10,952 nucleotides of DNA from Candidatus Geocrenenecus sp. JGI 0000106-J15 (GCA_000405685.1 ASPF01000019.1:1-10952); one strand, 5' to 3'. Shown: positions 1 through 6,952, counted from the first letter of the stretch. Notes: a model not told the origin generated them from the letters alone. Translations and numbers: made by a program.

Positions 1-9
1 CCCAGGGAT

Positions 10-651
10 ACTGCGCGCATCATCCGATCTCCCGCGAAGCCTTTTTAACAGGGTTGTAGTAGTCTAGACAATAGCATGGTAGAACATCCTGACTTATACT
101 TTATACTTGGAGCACTTGAAGATGGATGTCTTAGTAATCGAGTTGATAAAGGAGAATACTTAGTAGAGTTCTATCAGAAGGATCGAGAATGGCTGGAGCA
201 AGAAATTGCATCAAGACTCAGAAAGATCGGCTTCAATCCAGTGATTAAGAGATTCAAGCAAAACTATTATCGAATATCGATTTACTCTAAGAGGCTTTAC
301 GAATTATTAGCGCAGATGAAAGATAATTTATACGTACTGCTTAAGAGTTCTTCTTTAAATGATGAAAGAGTTCTTCAATACACTCAGGCAATATACGATT
401 GTGAAGGAGCAGTACATAAAAATTTGTTTAGAATAACACTTTGGAGTAAAGAGGAACAAAAACTGATTTTGATTAAGCAGATACTAGAGGAAGCAGGAAT
501 AAGAACTAGTAAGATCATCAAATCGAGAAATATTAGCGGCCTACCGATATATGGAAAAGAGAACTTGAAGATTTTTACTAGGAGAATCGGGTTCAGGCAC
601 CCTGTTAAAAAGGCTGCATTAGCGGGTAAGGATGCGATGGCGCAGCCCTAG
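10..651 (+). mobile_element. archaeal rRNA intron 1 (bulge-helix-bulge type) with endonuclease gene
   Basis: This 642-nt intron sits at the site matching E. coli 23S U2449/A2450. The ends form a canonical splicing motif. AGGG (4-7) pairs with CCCT (646-649), with three-base bulges ATA (8-10) and AGA (650-652). Cutting after the second base of each bulge joins GGGAT to AACAGG exactly. Inside, CTGCGC (11-16) pairs with 640-645, CATC (18-21) with 636-639, ATCC (22-25) with 630-633, CCCGC (31-35) with 622-626, and a perfect 17-bp stem joins 38-54 to 599-615. The endonuclease ORF is looped out of this long hairpin. Splicing would be by the archaeal tRNA-splicing endonuclease and RtcB ligase (family knowledge). 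Confidence 0.93.
76..651 (+). CDS. LAGLIDADG homing endonuclease, I-DmoI-like, intron 1
   Basis: This 191-aa protein is predicted to cut the intronless 23S gene at the intron insertion site and so spread the intron. Two LAGLIDADG motifs are visible: FILGALEDG (about residues 9-17, acidic residue D16) and TQAIYDCEG (about 103-111, acidic residue E110). Length and spacing resemble I-DmoI, a 188-aa monomer from a crenarchaeal 23S intron with catalytic Asp and Glu in the same motif places. Both metal-binding acids are kept, so the enzyme looks active. ATG 76 is the first start after the in-frame stop at 46-48, although no clear ribosome-binding site is seen. The last 17 or so codons lie in the 3' half of the intron stem, and the stop codon TAG (649-651) ends on the last base of the intron. 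Confidence 0.9.
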   Translation: MVEHPDLYFILGALEDGCLSNRVDKGEYLVEFYQKDREWLEQEIASRLRKIGFNPVIKRFKQNYYRISIYSKRLYELLAQMKDNLYVLLKSSSLNDERVLQYTQAIYDCEGAVHKNLFRITLWSKEEQKLILIKQILEEAGIRTSKIIKSRNISGLPIYGKENLKIFTRRIGFRHPVKKAALAGKDAMAQP

Positions 652-682
652 AACAGGCTCGTCGCGGGCGAGAGTCCCCATC
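652..682 (+). rRNA. 31-nt exon of 23S rRNA between the two introns
   Basis: This short exon matches E. coli 23S 2450-2480 base for base in length (31 nt). It starts with the A2450/A2451 pair of the catalytic centre and forms the 5' arm and loop of helix 89. CGCGGG here pairs with CCCGCG at about 1553-1558 in the next exon, so this helix can form only after intron 2 is removed or across it. The 3' border is uncertain by up to 3 nt because ATC occurs at both 680-682 and 1547-1549. Confidence 0.9.
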
Positions 683-715
683 AGGTCCAACTGAGTAACT
701 TTAATTAAGTATACG

Positions 716-735
716 TCACCATGAATATGGGGTGA
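716..735 (+). promoter_or_regulatory. hairpin that could hide the start region of the intron 2 endonuclease
   Basis: TCACCAT (716-722) can pair with AT-GG-GGTGA (727-735), leaving a two-base GG bulge. GGTGA is complementary to the archaeal 16S anti-Shine-Dalgarno core, and the ATG start follows at 737. The fold could limit translation of the endonuclease. This is a pairing seen by eye only. Confidence 0.35.
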
Positions 736-736
736 A

Positions 737-1540
737 ATGCTGGAGTCTAGAGGCATTGAGGTTGACGTAATTGATAGGCTAGACTTGAGATATGTTAAAA
801 ACTATGTCAGATATTTTGATGATAAGATCATAGTTGTTGAAGGAAAAAATGGGCAGCGGAGGTATCTAAACGTAATTCCACGAATAATTGAGTTTAATAA
901 GTTCACTTCATATAATCTAGGTTTATGGATAGGTGATAGATGGGGTGGAAAGTCTAGAGTAGGATTGAAGAACAAAGACATAGCTTTGATAAGCTCTTTT
1001 AAATCATTCCTCCTGCATACGCTGTATCAAGAAGACATTAACGAAGTGATAATTCGAAGAAGTGGTGAGGTAATTATCGATGCACAGATTAATGACGCAT
1101 TACAAGCTAAAATGAATTTACGAGTTATTGAAGACCCCTCCATGTTTGGTAATTGGGTCTATGGAGTCTACGTACAGAATGGTACTCTAAGAACTAAAGT
1201 GATGGATAAGCTTATAAGCGAACTCCCTGAAATCCTTCAAAGATCTTCTGAACAGATCGTTGCTGCTTTTGTTGGCGGCGTCATGGATGCAGAGGCATAC
1301 ATGGACTATAATAAGAAGAGAGTCGCAATAACTGTGTCACTGAAGAAAAAGACTGGAAGCTTCGAAGTTAACCTCTATTCATGGTGTTTAAAGAGATTAT
1401 ATATTCCCCATTTTATTATAAAAGATAGAATTTCACAGGTAATAAAAGTTCCGTATAAAGGCGTGCGACGTTTAATAGAATTGGTTGAACCTCACATGAA
1501 ATCTCTTCACAAGAAGAATATGCTCCTCAGTTGGACCTGA
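737..1540 (+). CDS. LAGLIDADG homing endonuclease, intron 2
   Basis: This 267-aa two-motif LAGLIDADG protein is predicted to cut the 23S gene at the intron 2 insertion site. Motif 1 is LGLWIGDRW (about 61-69, acidic residue D67) and motif 2 is VGGVMDAEA (about 179-187, acidic residue E186). Both acids are kept, so it is likely an active monomer. About 60 residues precede motif 1, more than in the intron 1 enzyme, and about 80 residues follow motif 2. The two enzymes share only the motif pattern as far as I can see, which points to separate origins. ATG 737 is the only start after the in-frame TGA at 722-724. The stop codon TGA (1538-1540) begins on the last base of the intron's terminal stem. 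Confidence 0.88.
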   Translation: MLESRGIEVDVIDRLDLRYVKNYVRYFDDKIIVVEGKNGQRRYLNVIPRIIEFNKFTSYNLGLWIGDRWGGKSRVGLKNKDIALISSFKSFLLHTLYQEDINEVIIRRSGEVIIDAQINDALQAKMNLRVIEDPSMFGNWVYGVYVQNGTLRTKVMDKLISELPEILQRSSEQIVAAFVGGVMDAEAYMDYNKKRVAITVSLKKKTGSFEVNLYSWCLKRLYIPHFIIKDRISQVIKVPYKGVRRLIELVEPHMKSLHKKNMLLSWT

Positions 1541-1549
1541 GGACAAATC

Positions 1550-2004
<455 letters not shown>

Positions 2005-2100
2005 TCTTCTTCTACTATCTAGGCGAATGTATCTCTTATTCCTGTAGATGCTTCTCTACGATGACTTTAAACATATCTTGTCTTTTCTTCAATTTATTGC

Positions 2101-2110
2101 ATATATTATC
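2101..2110 (+). promoter_or_regulatory. candidate TATA box upstream of the small ORF and ABC operon
   Basis: ATATATTATC lies about 28 nt before ATG 2134, the usual distance for an archaeal leaderless transcript. A second weaker candidate is TTTAAA at 2066-2071. The stretch from 2005 to 2133 otherwise shows only T-rich DNA (for example around 2080-2090) that may end rRNA transcription. Confidence 0.4.
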
Positions 2111-2133
2111 TATAACTGTGTAGAGGATTTTTG

Positions 2134-2223
2134 ATGAGTGAGTCTCCTATATCTATCACAAGATTAGTCAAGTTCTCTCATAGAGTTAAAACTATGGAAA
2201 TATACAAAAAGATCAAGGAATAG
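2134..2223 (+). CDS. possible 29-aa small ORF ahead of the ABC exporter
   Basis: ATG 2134 to TAG 2221-2223 encodes a basic 29-residue peptide starting MSESPISITRLVKF and ending KKIKE. It sits where a leaderless transcript from the TATA box at 2101 would begin, and a GAGG lies 8 nt before the ATG. It is in the same frame as the ABC ATPase, which begins 12 nt after its stop codon. It could be a leader peptide, the remnant of a regulator gene, or chance. I do not recognise the peptide. Confidence 0.3.
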   Translation: MSESPISITRLVKFSHRVKTMEIYKKIKE

Positions 2224-2235
2224 TCTAATAATAGG

Positions 2236-3144
2236 ATGGATGCTGTAGTTTCTGAAGATCTCGTTAAAATCTATGAGGGCGGAGTAAAAGCATTAGACTC
2301 AGTCAGCCTATCTGTTAAGCAAGGCATAGTCTATAGCTTACTTGGTAGAAATGGTGCAGGCAAGACAACATTCCTTAGAATAATGGCTACACAGCTGCTA
2401 CCTACTAGTGGCAGAGGACACGTTCTAGGATATGACATAGTATCTGAAGCTAGAAAGATTAGAGAGAACATAGCTGTCATCCCTCAAGAATCTAGACCAA
2501 TGTACATATTGACTGTGAGAGAACACGTTAAGTATTTCCTCATGATGAGAGGCCTACCTATGTATGAGGCATCACAGCGTGCATCTAGGATAATTCATGA
2601 ACTAGATCTGGAAGAATATTCTAACACCTTATGTATGAAGCTTTCAGGAGGATTGAGGAGGAAGGTTCTTGTCGCTATGGCCATGGCCACTGAAGCTGAG
2701 ATACTCTTCTTAGATGAGCCGACGACTGGTTTAGACCCTCTATCAAGAAGGCTTGTATGGGATGTAATTCAGAGAGCTTCTAGATCTGGTCAAACAATAT
2801 TTCTAACAACACATTATATGGATGAAGCTGAGAAGATCTCGAACGAGATTGCAATAATACATAGTGGAAGACTACTTGCATCTGGAAGCTTGGAAGAATT
2901 TAAGAAGCTTACACCATACAAGCTGAAGGCAGAGATCCCTGCAGACAACATAAGAATTGAAGAACTAAGAGAGTATGGTAGAGTCTTAAAACTCGGCAGG
3001 AGAATCATAGTATATATGGCTGATGAAGAATCTTCAAGGAAGCTTCATGACTACTGTATCTCGACAGAGACGCCAGTAGCATTTTCTCCACTAAGCCTTG
3101 AAGACTTGTTTATAAAAATGGTGGAGGAAAATGAAAATAGTTAG
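2236..3144 (+). CDS. ABC-2 type transporter, ATP-binding subunit
   Basis: This 302-aa ATPase would drive export by the permease encoded next to it. The nucleotide-binding domain fills about residues 5-220, with Walker A GRNGAGKTT (37-45), Q-loop VIPQES (Gln84), signature LSGGL (136-140), Walker B ILFLDE (156-161), D-loop GLDP (165-168) and switch His193 in TTHYMDEAE. The signature ends in Leu instead of the usual Gln, a variation seen in other members of this class. The C-terminal 80 residues form the extra domain typical of DrrA/CcmA-like exporters. ATG 2236 is the first start after the in-frame stop at 2221. The gene overlaps the permease by 14 nt, so the two are translationally coupled. 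The substrate is unknown; drugs, lipids or a peptide are possible. Confidence 0.92.
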   Translation: MDAVVSEDLVKIYEGGVKALDSVSLSVKQGIVYSLLGRNGAGKTTFLRIMATQLLPTSGRGHVLGYDIVSEARKIRENIAVIPQESRPMYILTVREHVKYFLMMRGLPMYEASQRASRIIHELDLEEYSNTLCMKLSGGLRRKVLVAMAMATEAEILFLDEPTTGLDPLSRRLVWDVIQRASRSGQTIFLTTHYMDEAEKISNEIAIIHSGRLLASGSLEEFKKLTPYKLKAEIPADNIRIEELREYGRVLKLGRRIIVYMADEESSRKLHDYCISTETPVAFSPLSLEDLFIKMVEENENS

Positions 3145-3877
3145 AGAGATTAGAGCCTTAAATGCATTGGTGTTGATGAATGGGTTGAAGCCAATTATTA
3201 GAAGCCCGCTATGGTTGGTCGTTGAATTGTCTTTCCCTCTAACGTTAATATTCTTTATCTCTCTATATGCATCAGAGAAAGCTGTTTCTGAAGCATTGAT
3301 TGGTGCAGCAATATCGTTGATGACTCTAAGCGGGTTAGCTCTACAGAGTGATGTTGTATGGCTTAGAGTAGAATTAAAGTTTCAAGACATGGCTGTTGCA
3401 TCACCAATCTCCCCCACAACATACATGCTTGGACTAGCTTTATCTGAGCTAGCATATAGTTCTCCAGCAATTCTCTTAATCATAGTATTGATGATTTTTA
3501 GAGGAATGATAACTCTTGGAAGTATACCATTAATCTTTCTATCATTGATACTATGCTGGCTATTCGCTACATCACTTGGATTCTATTTATCGACAAAAAT
3601 AACAGACCTTAGGCATATATGGGCATTAAGCAGTCTACTCTCAGTATTAATAAGTATGCTTCCACCAGTCTATTACTCAATAGATCTTCTCCCAGAATGG
3701 GCTCAGGCATTAAGCCTCATCATTCCAACAACACATGCAGCACTTCTTGCAAAAGATGCCGTAAACTTAACGAGTTTAACTTTATTCAATAAATCTATCA
3801 GCTTCATCATACTCTTAACTTGGACAATACTATTAACGATTATTGCAGCTAATAGATCTACATGGAGAGAAAAATAG
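3131..3877 (+). CDS. ABC-2 type transporter, permease subunit
   Basis: This 248-aa membrane protein pairs with the ATPase just upstream, whose last codons it overlaps. About six hydrophobic segments are visible, near residues 27-47, 54-72, 98-124, 128-153, 163-185 and 219-242, with a charged cytoplasmic start. The stretch AVASPISPTTYMLG (about 88-101) resembles the conserved SPLSxxxxxLG loop of ABC-2 permeases (DrrB-like). GGAGG (3123-3127) lies just before ATG 3131, in the coding end of the ATPase. Nothing in the sequence shows which compound is exported. The gene ends against a 10-bp inverted repeat at the convergent junction with the phosphofructokinase gene. Confidence 0.87.
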   Translation: MKIVREIRALNALVLMNGLKPIIRSPLWLVVELSFPLTLIFFISLYASEKAVSEALIGAAISLMTLSGLALQSDVVWLRVELKFQDMAVASPISPTTYMLGLALSELAYSSPAILLIIVLMIFRGMITLGSIPLIFLSLILCWLFATSLGFYLSTKITDLRHIWALSSLLSVLISMLPPVYYSIDLLPEWAQALSLIIPTTHAALLAKDAVNLTSLTLFNKSISFIILLTWTILLTIIAANRSTWREK

Positions 3878-3878
3878 A

Positions 3879-3912
3879 AAATCTTAAGAAATTACATGAT
3901 GACTTAAGATTT
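3879..3912. terminator. perfect 10-bp inverted repeat at a convergent gene junction
   Basis: AAATCTTAAG (3879-3888) and CTTAAGATTT (3903-3912) form a perfect 10-bp stem with a 14-nt loop. The repeat starts 2 nt after the permease stop codon, and its right arm contains the phosphofructokinase stop codon (complement of 3904-3906). It is placed to act on transcripts from both sides as a terminator or 3'-end stabiliser. Confidence 0.6.
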
Positions 3913-4956
3913 ATGGTTTACAGTTAATCCCGTGAAGACGTCGGTAAATTCATGTAGTTCGCTTGGAACCTTCCGTATTGTACCAACTACTTCATCTATC
4001 TTTACTGGTATGATATCCACTCCCTTCACTACTACTACGTATCCAAACTTCTGTTCTTTCACGAGGTCAACGGCCTTGAAGCCCAGCCTTATTCCTAGAA
4101 CTCTATCATATGCTGATGGTATACCGCCTCTCTGAATATGCCCTAAAACTACAGACCTGACTTCTTCACCAGTTCGTTTCTTAATCTCTTCTTCTAAGAC
4201 TTTTGATACTCCACCTAAACGTACATGCCCGAACTCATCTTTCTCAGTAGATGCAGTAACAATCTCACCAGTGGTAGGGACCATCACACCTTCGGCTACA
4301 GCGATAAGAGTGTATGGTTCACCTCTCTCTCTACGTTGCTTAATGATCCTGCATACTTCATCTATATCTACAGGTTTCTCAGGTATTAATATGATATGTG
4401 CGCCTCCTGCAAGCCCTCCCATAAGTGTTAGCCACCCAGCATATCTACCCATAATCTCAGCGATCATTACACGTTTATGAGACCTAGCAGTTGTATGCAG
4501 TTTGCCTAAAGCATCAGCTATAGTCTCAATAGCAGTCCAAAAACCTATAGAGTAATCAGTTAAGGGTAAGTCATTATCTATAGTCTTAGGCACTCCGACT
4601 ACTGGGATACCCATATCATATAGCTTCTTAGCTGCACCTAGAGTATCATCTCCACCAATAGTTATCAAAGCATCTAGTCGAAGCTTCTTAACATTCTCAA
4701 TGATGGTCTTCAATTCCTCTTGAGATTTAGCAGGATTTTTCCGTGAAGTTCCAAGGATTGTTCCGCCAAGCCAATAAATATCTTCAATATCCTTGGGAGT
4801 CAACTTTCTCGCTTTTCCATAAAGCAAACCCTTATAGCCGTCTTCTACACCGTAAACCTCATATCCATATTGACAAGCTCTAACAAATACACCTTGAATC
4901 ACAGCATTAAGTCCAGGACAATCTCCTCCACCAGTTAAGATGCCTACCCGGCGCAT
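3904..4956 (-). CDS. 6-phosphofructokinase, probably PPi-dependent
   Basis: This 350-aa enzyme of the PfkA family interconverts fructose 6-phosphate and fructose 1,6-bisphosphate. It has GGGDCPGLN (9-17), GGDD (101-104), PKTIDND (123-129, catalytic base D127), MGRYAGW (159-165) and GHIQRGG (262-268). The numbering matches E. coli PfkA, where the phosphoryl-donor site has Gly104 and Gly124. Here both are changed, to Asp104 and Lys124, which is the known signature of pyrophosphate-dependent enzymes. PPi-PFK is known in Thermoproteus tenax, and such enzymes are reversible and can serve glycolysis and gluconeogenesis. The start codon sits about 28 nt from a TATATATA box, giving a leaderless or very short leader. 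It is divergent from the RpiB-like isomerase. Confidence 0.92.
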   Translation of the reverse strand: MRRVGILTGGGDCPGLNAVIQGVFVRACQYGYEVYGVEDGYKGLLYGKARKLTPKDIEDIYWLGGTILGTSRKNPAKSQEELKTIIENVKKLRLDALITIGGDDTLGAAKKLYDMGIPVVGVPKTIDNDLPLTDYSIGFWTAIETIADALGKLHTTARSHKRVMIAEIMGRYAGWLTLMGGLAGGAHIILIPEKPVDIDEVCRIIKQRRERGEPYTLIAVAEGVMVPTTGEIVTASTEKDEFGHVRLGGVSKVLEEEIKKRTGEEVRSVVLGHIQRGGIPSAYDRVLGIRLGFKAVDLVKEQKFGYVVVVKGVDIIPVKIDEVVGTIRKVPSELHEFTDVFTGLTVNHKS

Positions 4957-4980
4957 ACCACTTCTACATTAATTTTGCCT

Positions 4981-4990
4981 ATATATATAC
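4981..4990 (-). promoter_or_regulatory. TATA box of the phosphofructokinase gene
   Basis: An ATATATATAC run lies about 25-34 nt before the start codon at 4956 on the minus strand. The predicted transcript would begin within a few bases of the ATG. Confidence 0.6.
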
Positions 4991-5044
4991 ATAATAGATA
5001 ACAAAAATACGTTGAACTTCTCTCGAATGATTAATAGTTCAATG

Positions 5045-5050
5045 TTTAAA
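5045..5050 (+). promoter_or_regulatory. TATA box of the RpiB-like gene
   Basis: TTTAAA lies about 35 nt before ATG 5083 and would place the transcript start near 5074. That leaves a short leader with AGGT at about 5073-5076 as a weak ribosome-binding site. The phosphofructokinase and RpiB promoters face away from each other within 126 nt. Confidence 0.5.
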
Positions 5051-5082
5051 TTTTTCTCCTTCCCAAGGAAAGTTAGGTCATC

Positions 5083-5541
5083 ATGGGTTTTAAGAAATTC
5101 ATAGTAGGGTCAGATAGACCATATCCCGCTGCTAAGTTTATATTAGAATACCTGAAATCTAAAGGTTATGAAGTAACTCCTATTGGAGCATTAGTAGATG
5201 GTAACCCTGTTCCTTGGCCAGACGTAGCCTATGAAGGAGCAAAAAGTTTATCAGAAGGCAAGGTCGATAGCGCAGTCTTAATGTGTTACACTGGAACCGG
5301 TGTATCCATAGTTGCAAATAAGGTCAAAGGCGTCAGAGCTGCTCCATGCCCGGATGCACAGACAGCAAAACTCGCTAGGCTTCTAAACGATGCAAACGCT
5401 TTAACATTAAGTGCTAGACTTACTACTGAAGAACTTGCTAAAGAAATCATTGATGCATGGCTGTCAATTGAACAACCTGACCCCACGAGAGCTGACAGAT
5501 TTGAAAAAATTAGGAAGATCGAAGATAAAGAGTTTAAATGA
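5083..5541 (+). CDS. RpiB/LacA/LacB-family sugar-phosphate isomerase, variant active site
   Basis: This 152-aa protein has the length and fold pattern of ribose-5-phosphate isomerase B and galactose-6-phosphate isomerase subunits. Family marks are an N-terminal GSD (Asp11), CYTGTG (68-73) matching the CGTGIG loop with its catalytic Cys, ANKVKGVRAA (78-87) and NDANAL (102-107). Two positions differ from typical RpiB: the His of the N-terminal Asp-His pair is Arg12, and the His before NDAN, linked to ring opening, is Leu101. The Cys loop also has Tyr in place of the first Gly. It therefore probably isomerises a sugar phosphate, but the substrate may not be ribose 5-phosphate. It is alone in its transcript, divergent from the phosphofructokinase. 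Confidence 0.8.
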   Translation: MGFKKFIVGSDRPYPAAKFILEYLKSKGYEVTPIGALVDGNPVPWPDVAYEGAKSLSEGKVDSAVLMCYTGTGVSIVANKVKGVRAAPCPDAQTAKLARLLNDANALTLSARLTTEELAKEIIDAWLSIEQPDPTRADRFEKIRKIEDKEFK

Positions 5542-5583
5542 AGATATCCTTCATTAATTACGTTCTTCTAAATGATACCTGTT

Positions 5584-5603
5584 AGGTTTCGTAGTGGAAA
5601 CCT
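5584..5603. terminator. 7-bp inverted repeat between convergent genes
   Basis: AGGTTTC (5584-5590) and GAAACCT (5597-5603) form a perfect stem with the 6-nt loop GTAGTG. It lies midway in the 110-nt gap between the RpiB-like gene and the alcohol dehydrogenase, which converge here. No long T-run follows on either strand, so its role as a terminator is inferred from position. Confidence 0.45.
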
Positions 5604-5651
5604 TGAAAATAGGATAGTTTAGAAAAGTAGATTAGAATATGCCGTTATGTC

Positions 5652-6689
5652 TTATCTAGTAGATGCTTCGATAGTAGGTTTGACGATAACTTTTAATCCT
5701 AGTCCTTTCTCAGCGATATTGAATCCTTCTTCAAGTTTTTCTAAGGGAAGCACATGGGAGATAATTTTTTTCACATCCACATAACCAGATTCTAAGATAT
5801 GCACTGCTCTCTGAAATTCTATGGGTCTGTAGGCATGACTACCCATTACTATTGCTTCTTTGTAATGTAGAATGTTTGGGTCGAACTCAATATTTGTTGG
5901 AGGATAGACTCCTGCAAATATTACTATTCTACCCCCGACGCCAATTAAATTGTATGAAAGTTCAATAGCCTTCTTGCTTCCAGCAGTAACTATAACGACG
6001 TCAGCGCCATCTCCATCAGTAATAGACATTACTTTATCAACAGGGTCTTCTACTGATGAATTTATTACGAAATTGGCCCCTAGTCTGCTAGCCACACTTA
6101 GTCTATCTTCTACTAAGTCAATAGCTATCACTCTTGCACCACTCAGCCTGGAAACTATAGTATGCAACAATCCCATAGGTCCTGCCCCGATTACTACTAT
6201 GCTTTCCCCTTTCTGAACATTAGTTTTTTGATTTGTATGAATACAGCATGCTAATGGCTCAGTGAGGCATGCCTCTTCAAACGATATCTTATTGCTGAGC
6301 TTATACACATAGGGTGAGTAGGCTAAAGCATATTCTGCAAAGCCTCTTGCATAAAATTTCTTATTTGTACACAAATTTGTAAATCCCATTTTACATGGTC
6401 TACATCTTCCACAAGGAGGTTGGAAATCTACAACCACCTTGTCACCAACAGAGAGATTATCTACATATCTGCCTGTCTCTACGACTTCACCAACCCATTC
6501 ATGTCCAAAAAGTCCATAACTTTCCTTTCCATAGGGAAAATATAACTTGAGACCATTGTAGTATCTAATATCAGTGGGGCAGATCCCGCATCCTTGAATT
6601 TTAACGAGAATCTCATACTCTCGAGGCTTTGGTACAGAGACCTCATCTATAATCAATTTTCCTGGCCCTAAGAGAACTGCTGCTTTCAT
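5652..6689 (-). CDS. zinc-dependent alcohol/polyol dehydrogenase (MDR family)
   Basis: This 345-aa medium-chain dehydrogenase oxidises an alcohol or sugar with NAD(P)+. Catalytic zinc ligands are Cys37 (in GCGICPTD), His63-Glu64 (in FGHEWVGE) and Glu144 (in TEPLAC). Structural zinc ligands are Cys93, Cys96, Cys99 and Cys107. The Rossmann motif is GAGPMGL (168-174), and Asp at the end of the second strand (VIAIDLVEDR) favours NAD+. The pattern is closest to threonine, sorbitol and sugar dehydrogenases. A TTTTATTAAA box 26 nt before the ATG (minus strand) points to a leaderless transcript. It is divergent from the cupin-led operon across 315 nt with candidate operators, which suggests that it oxidises the sugar or polyol handled by those genes. 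Confidence 0.88.
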   Translation of the reverse strand: MKAAVLLGPGKLIIDEVSVPKPREYEILVKIQGCGICPTDIRYYNGLKLYFPYGKESYGLFGHEWVGEVVETGRYVDNLSVGDKVVVDFQPPCGRCRPCKMGFTNLCTNKKFYARGFAEYALAYSPYVYKLSNKISFEEACLTEPLACCIHTNQKTNVQKGESIVVIGAGPMGLLHTIVSRLSGARVIAIDLVEDRLSVASRLGANFVINSSVEDPVDKVMSITDGDGADVVIVTAGSKKAIELSYNLIGVGGRIVIFAGVYPPTNIEFDPNILHYKEAIVMGSHAYRPIEFQRAVHILESGYVDVKKIISHVLPLEKLEEGFNIAEKGLGLKVIVKPTIEASTR

Positions 6690-6710
6690 AACTATGTGTA
6701 AAAAATAGTG

Positions 6711-6720
6711 TTTAATAAAA
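6711..6720 (-). promoter_or_regulatory. TATA box of the alcohol dehydrogenase gene
   Basis: TTTTATTAAA on the minus strand is centred about 26 nt from the start codon at 6689, so transcription would begin at or next to the ATG. Confidence 0.6.
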
Positions 6721-6952
6721 TTTTTATGATGTACTCACTTCTGTCTTGTTAACCTGAAACTGGGTAAGACACTTGATAAATGAAAAATTCGATAAGAGTA
6801 GCCTGATAATTATCAAGCATTATTAGAGTGGAAAAGTAGATACAATCAAGACGCTTAAGGAGAACTCAGTTGAGGATCCTCTCCACTTTTTATGTATAAT
6901 GGTCTATTTGAATAATATCCCCTATCTTATAATGATTCACAACAATGCTTTC

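Larger units (their letters stand above)
683..1549 (+). mobile_element. archaeal rRNA intron 2 with endonuclease gene
   Basis: This intron of about 867 nt sits at the site matching E. coli 23S C2480/G2481. A perfect 13-bp terminal stem pairs AGGTCCAACTGAG (683-695) with 1526-1538. The splice motif is less regular than in intron 1: GTCC (674-677) can pair with GGAC (1541-1544), flanked by CCATC and AAATC rather than clean three-base bulges. Because ATC is repeated at both ends, the borders could equally be 680-1546. Removing the segment restores the conserved rRNA sequence, so the presence of an intron is secure even though the exact cut is not. Confidence 0.88.

Noticed and set aside
2134..2235. 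Readthrough of TAG joining the small ORF to the ABC ATPase
   Set aside because: The ATPase already has a complete N-terminus from ATG 2236, and nothing suggests stop-codon recoding here.
3896..3902. ATGATGA resembling a C box
   Set aside because: No CTGA D box follows at the right distance, and the bases fall in the loop of the inverted repeat.
6726..6806. ATGATGT and two CTGA boxes, possible C/D box guide RNA
   Set aside because: The C box is imperfect, the box spacing is too long for an archaeal C/D RNA, and no C' box is clear.
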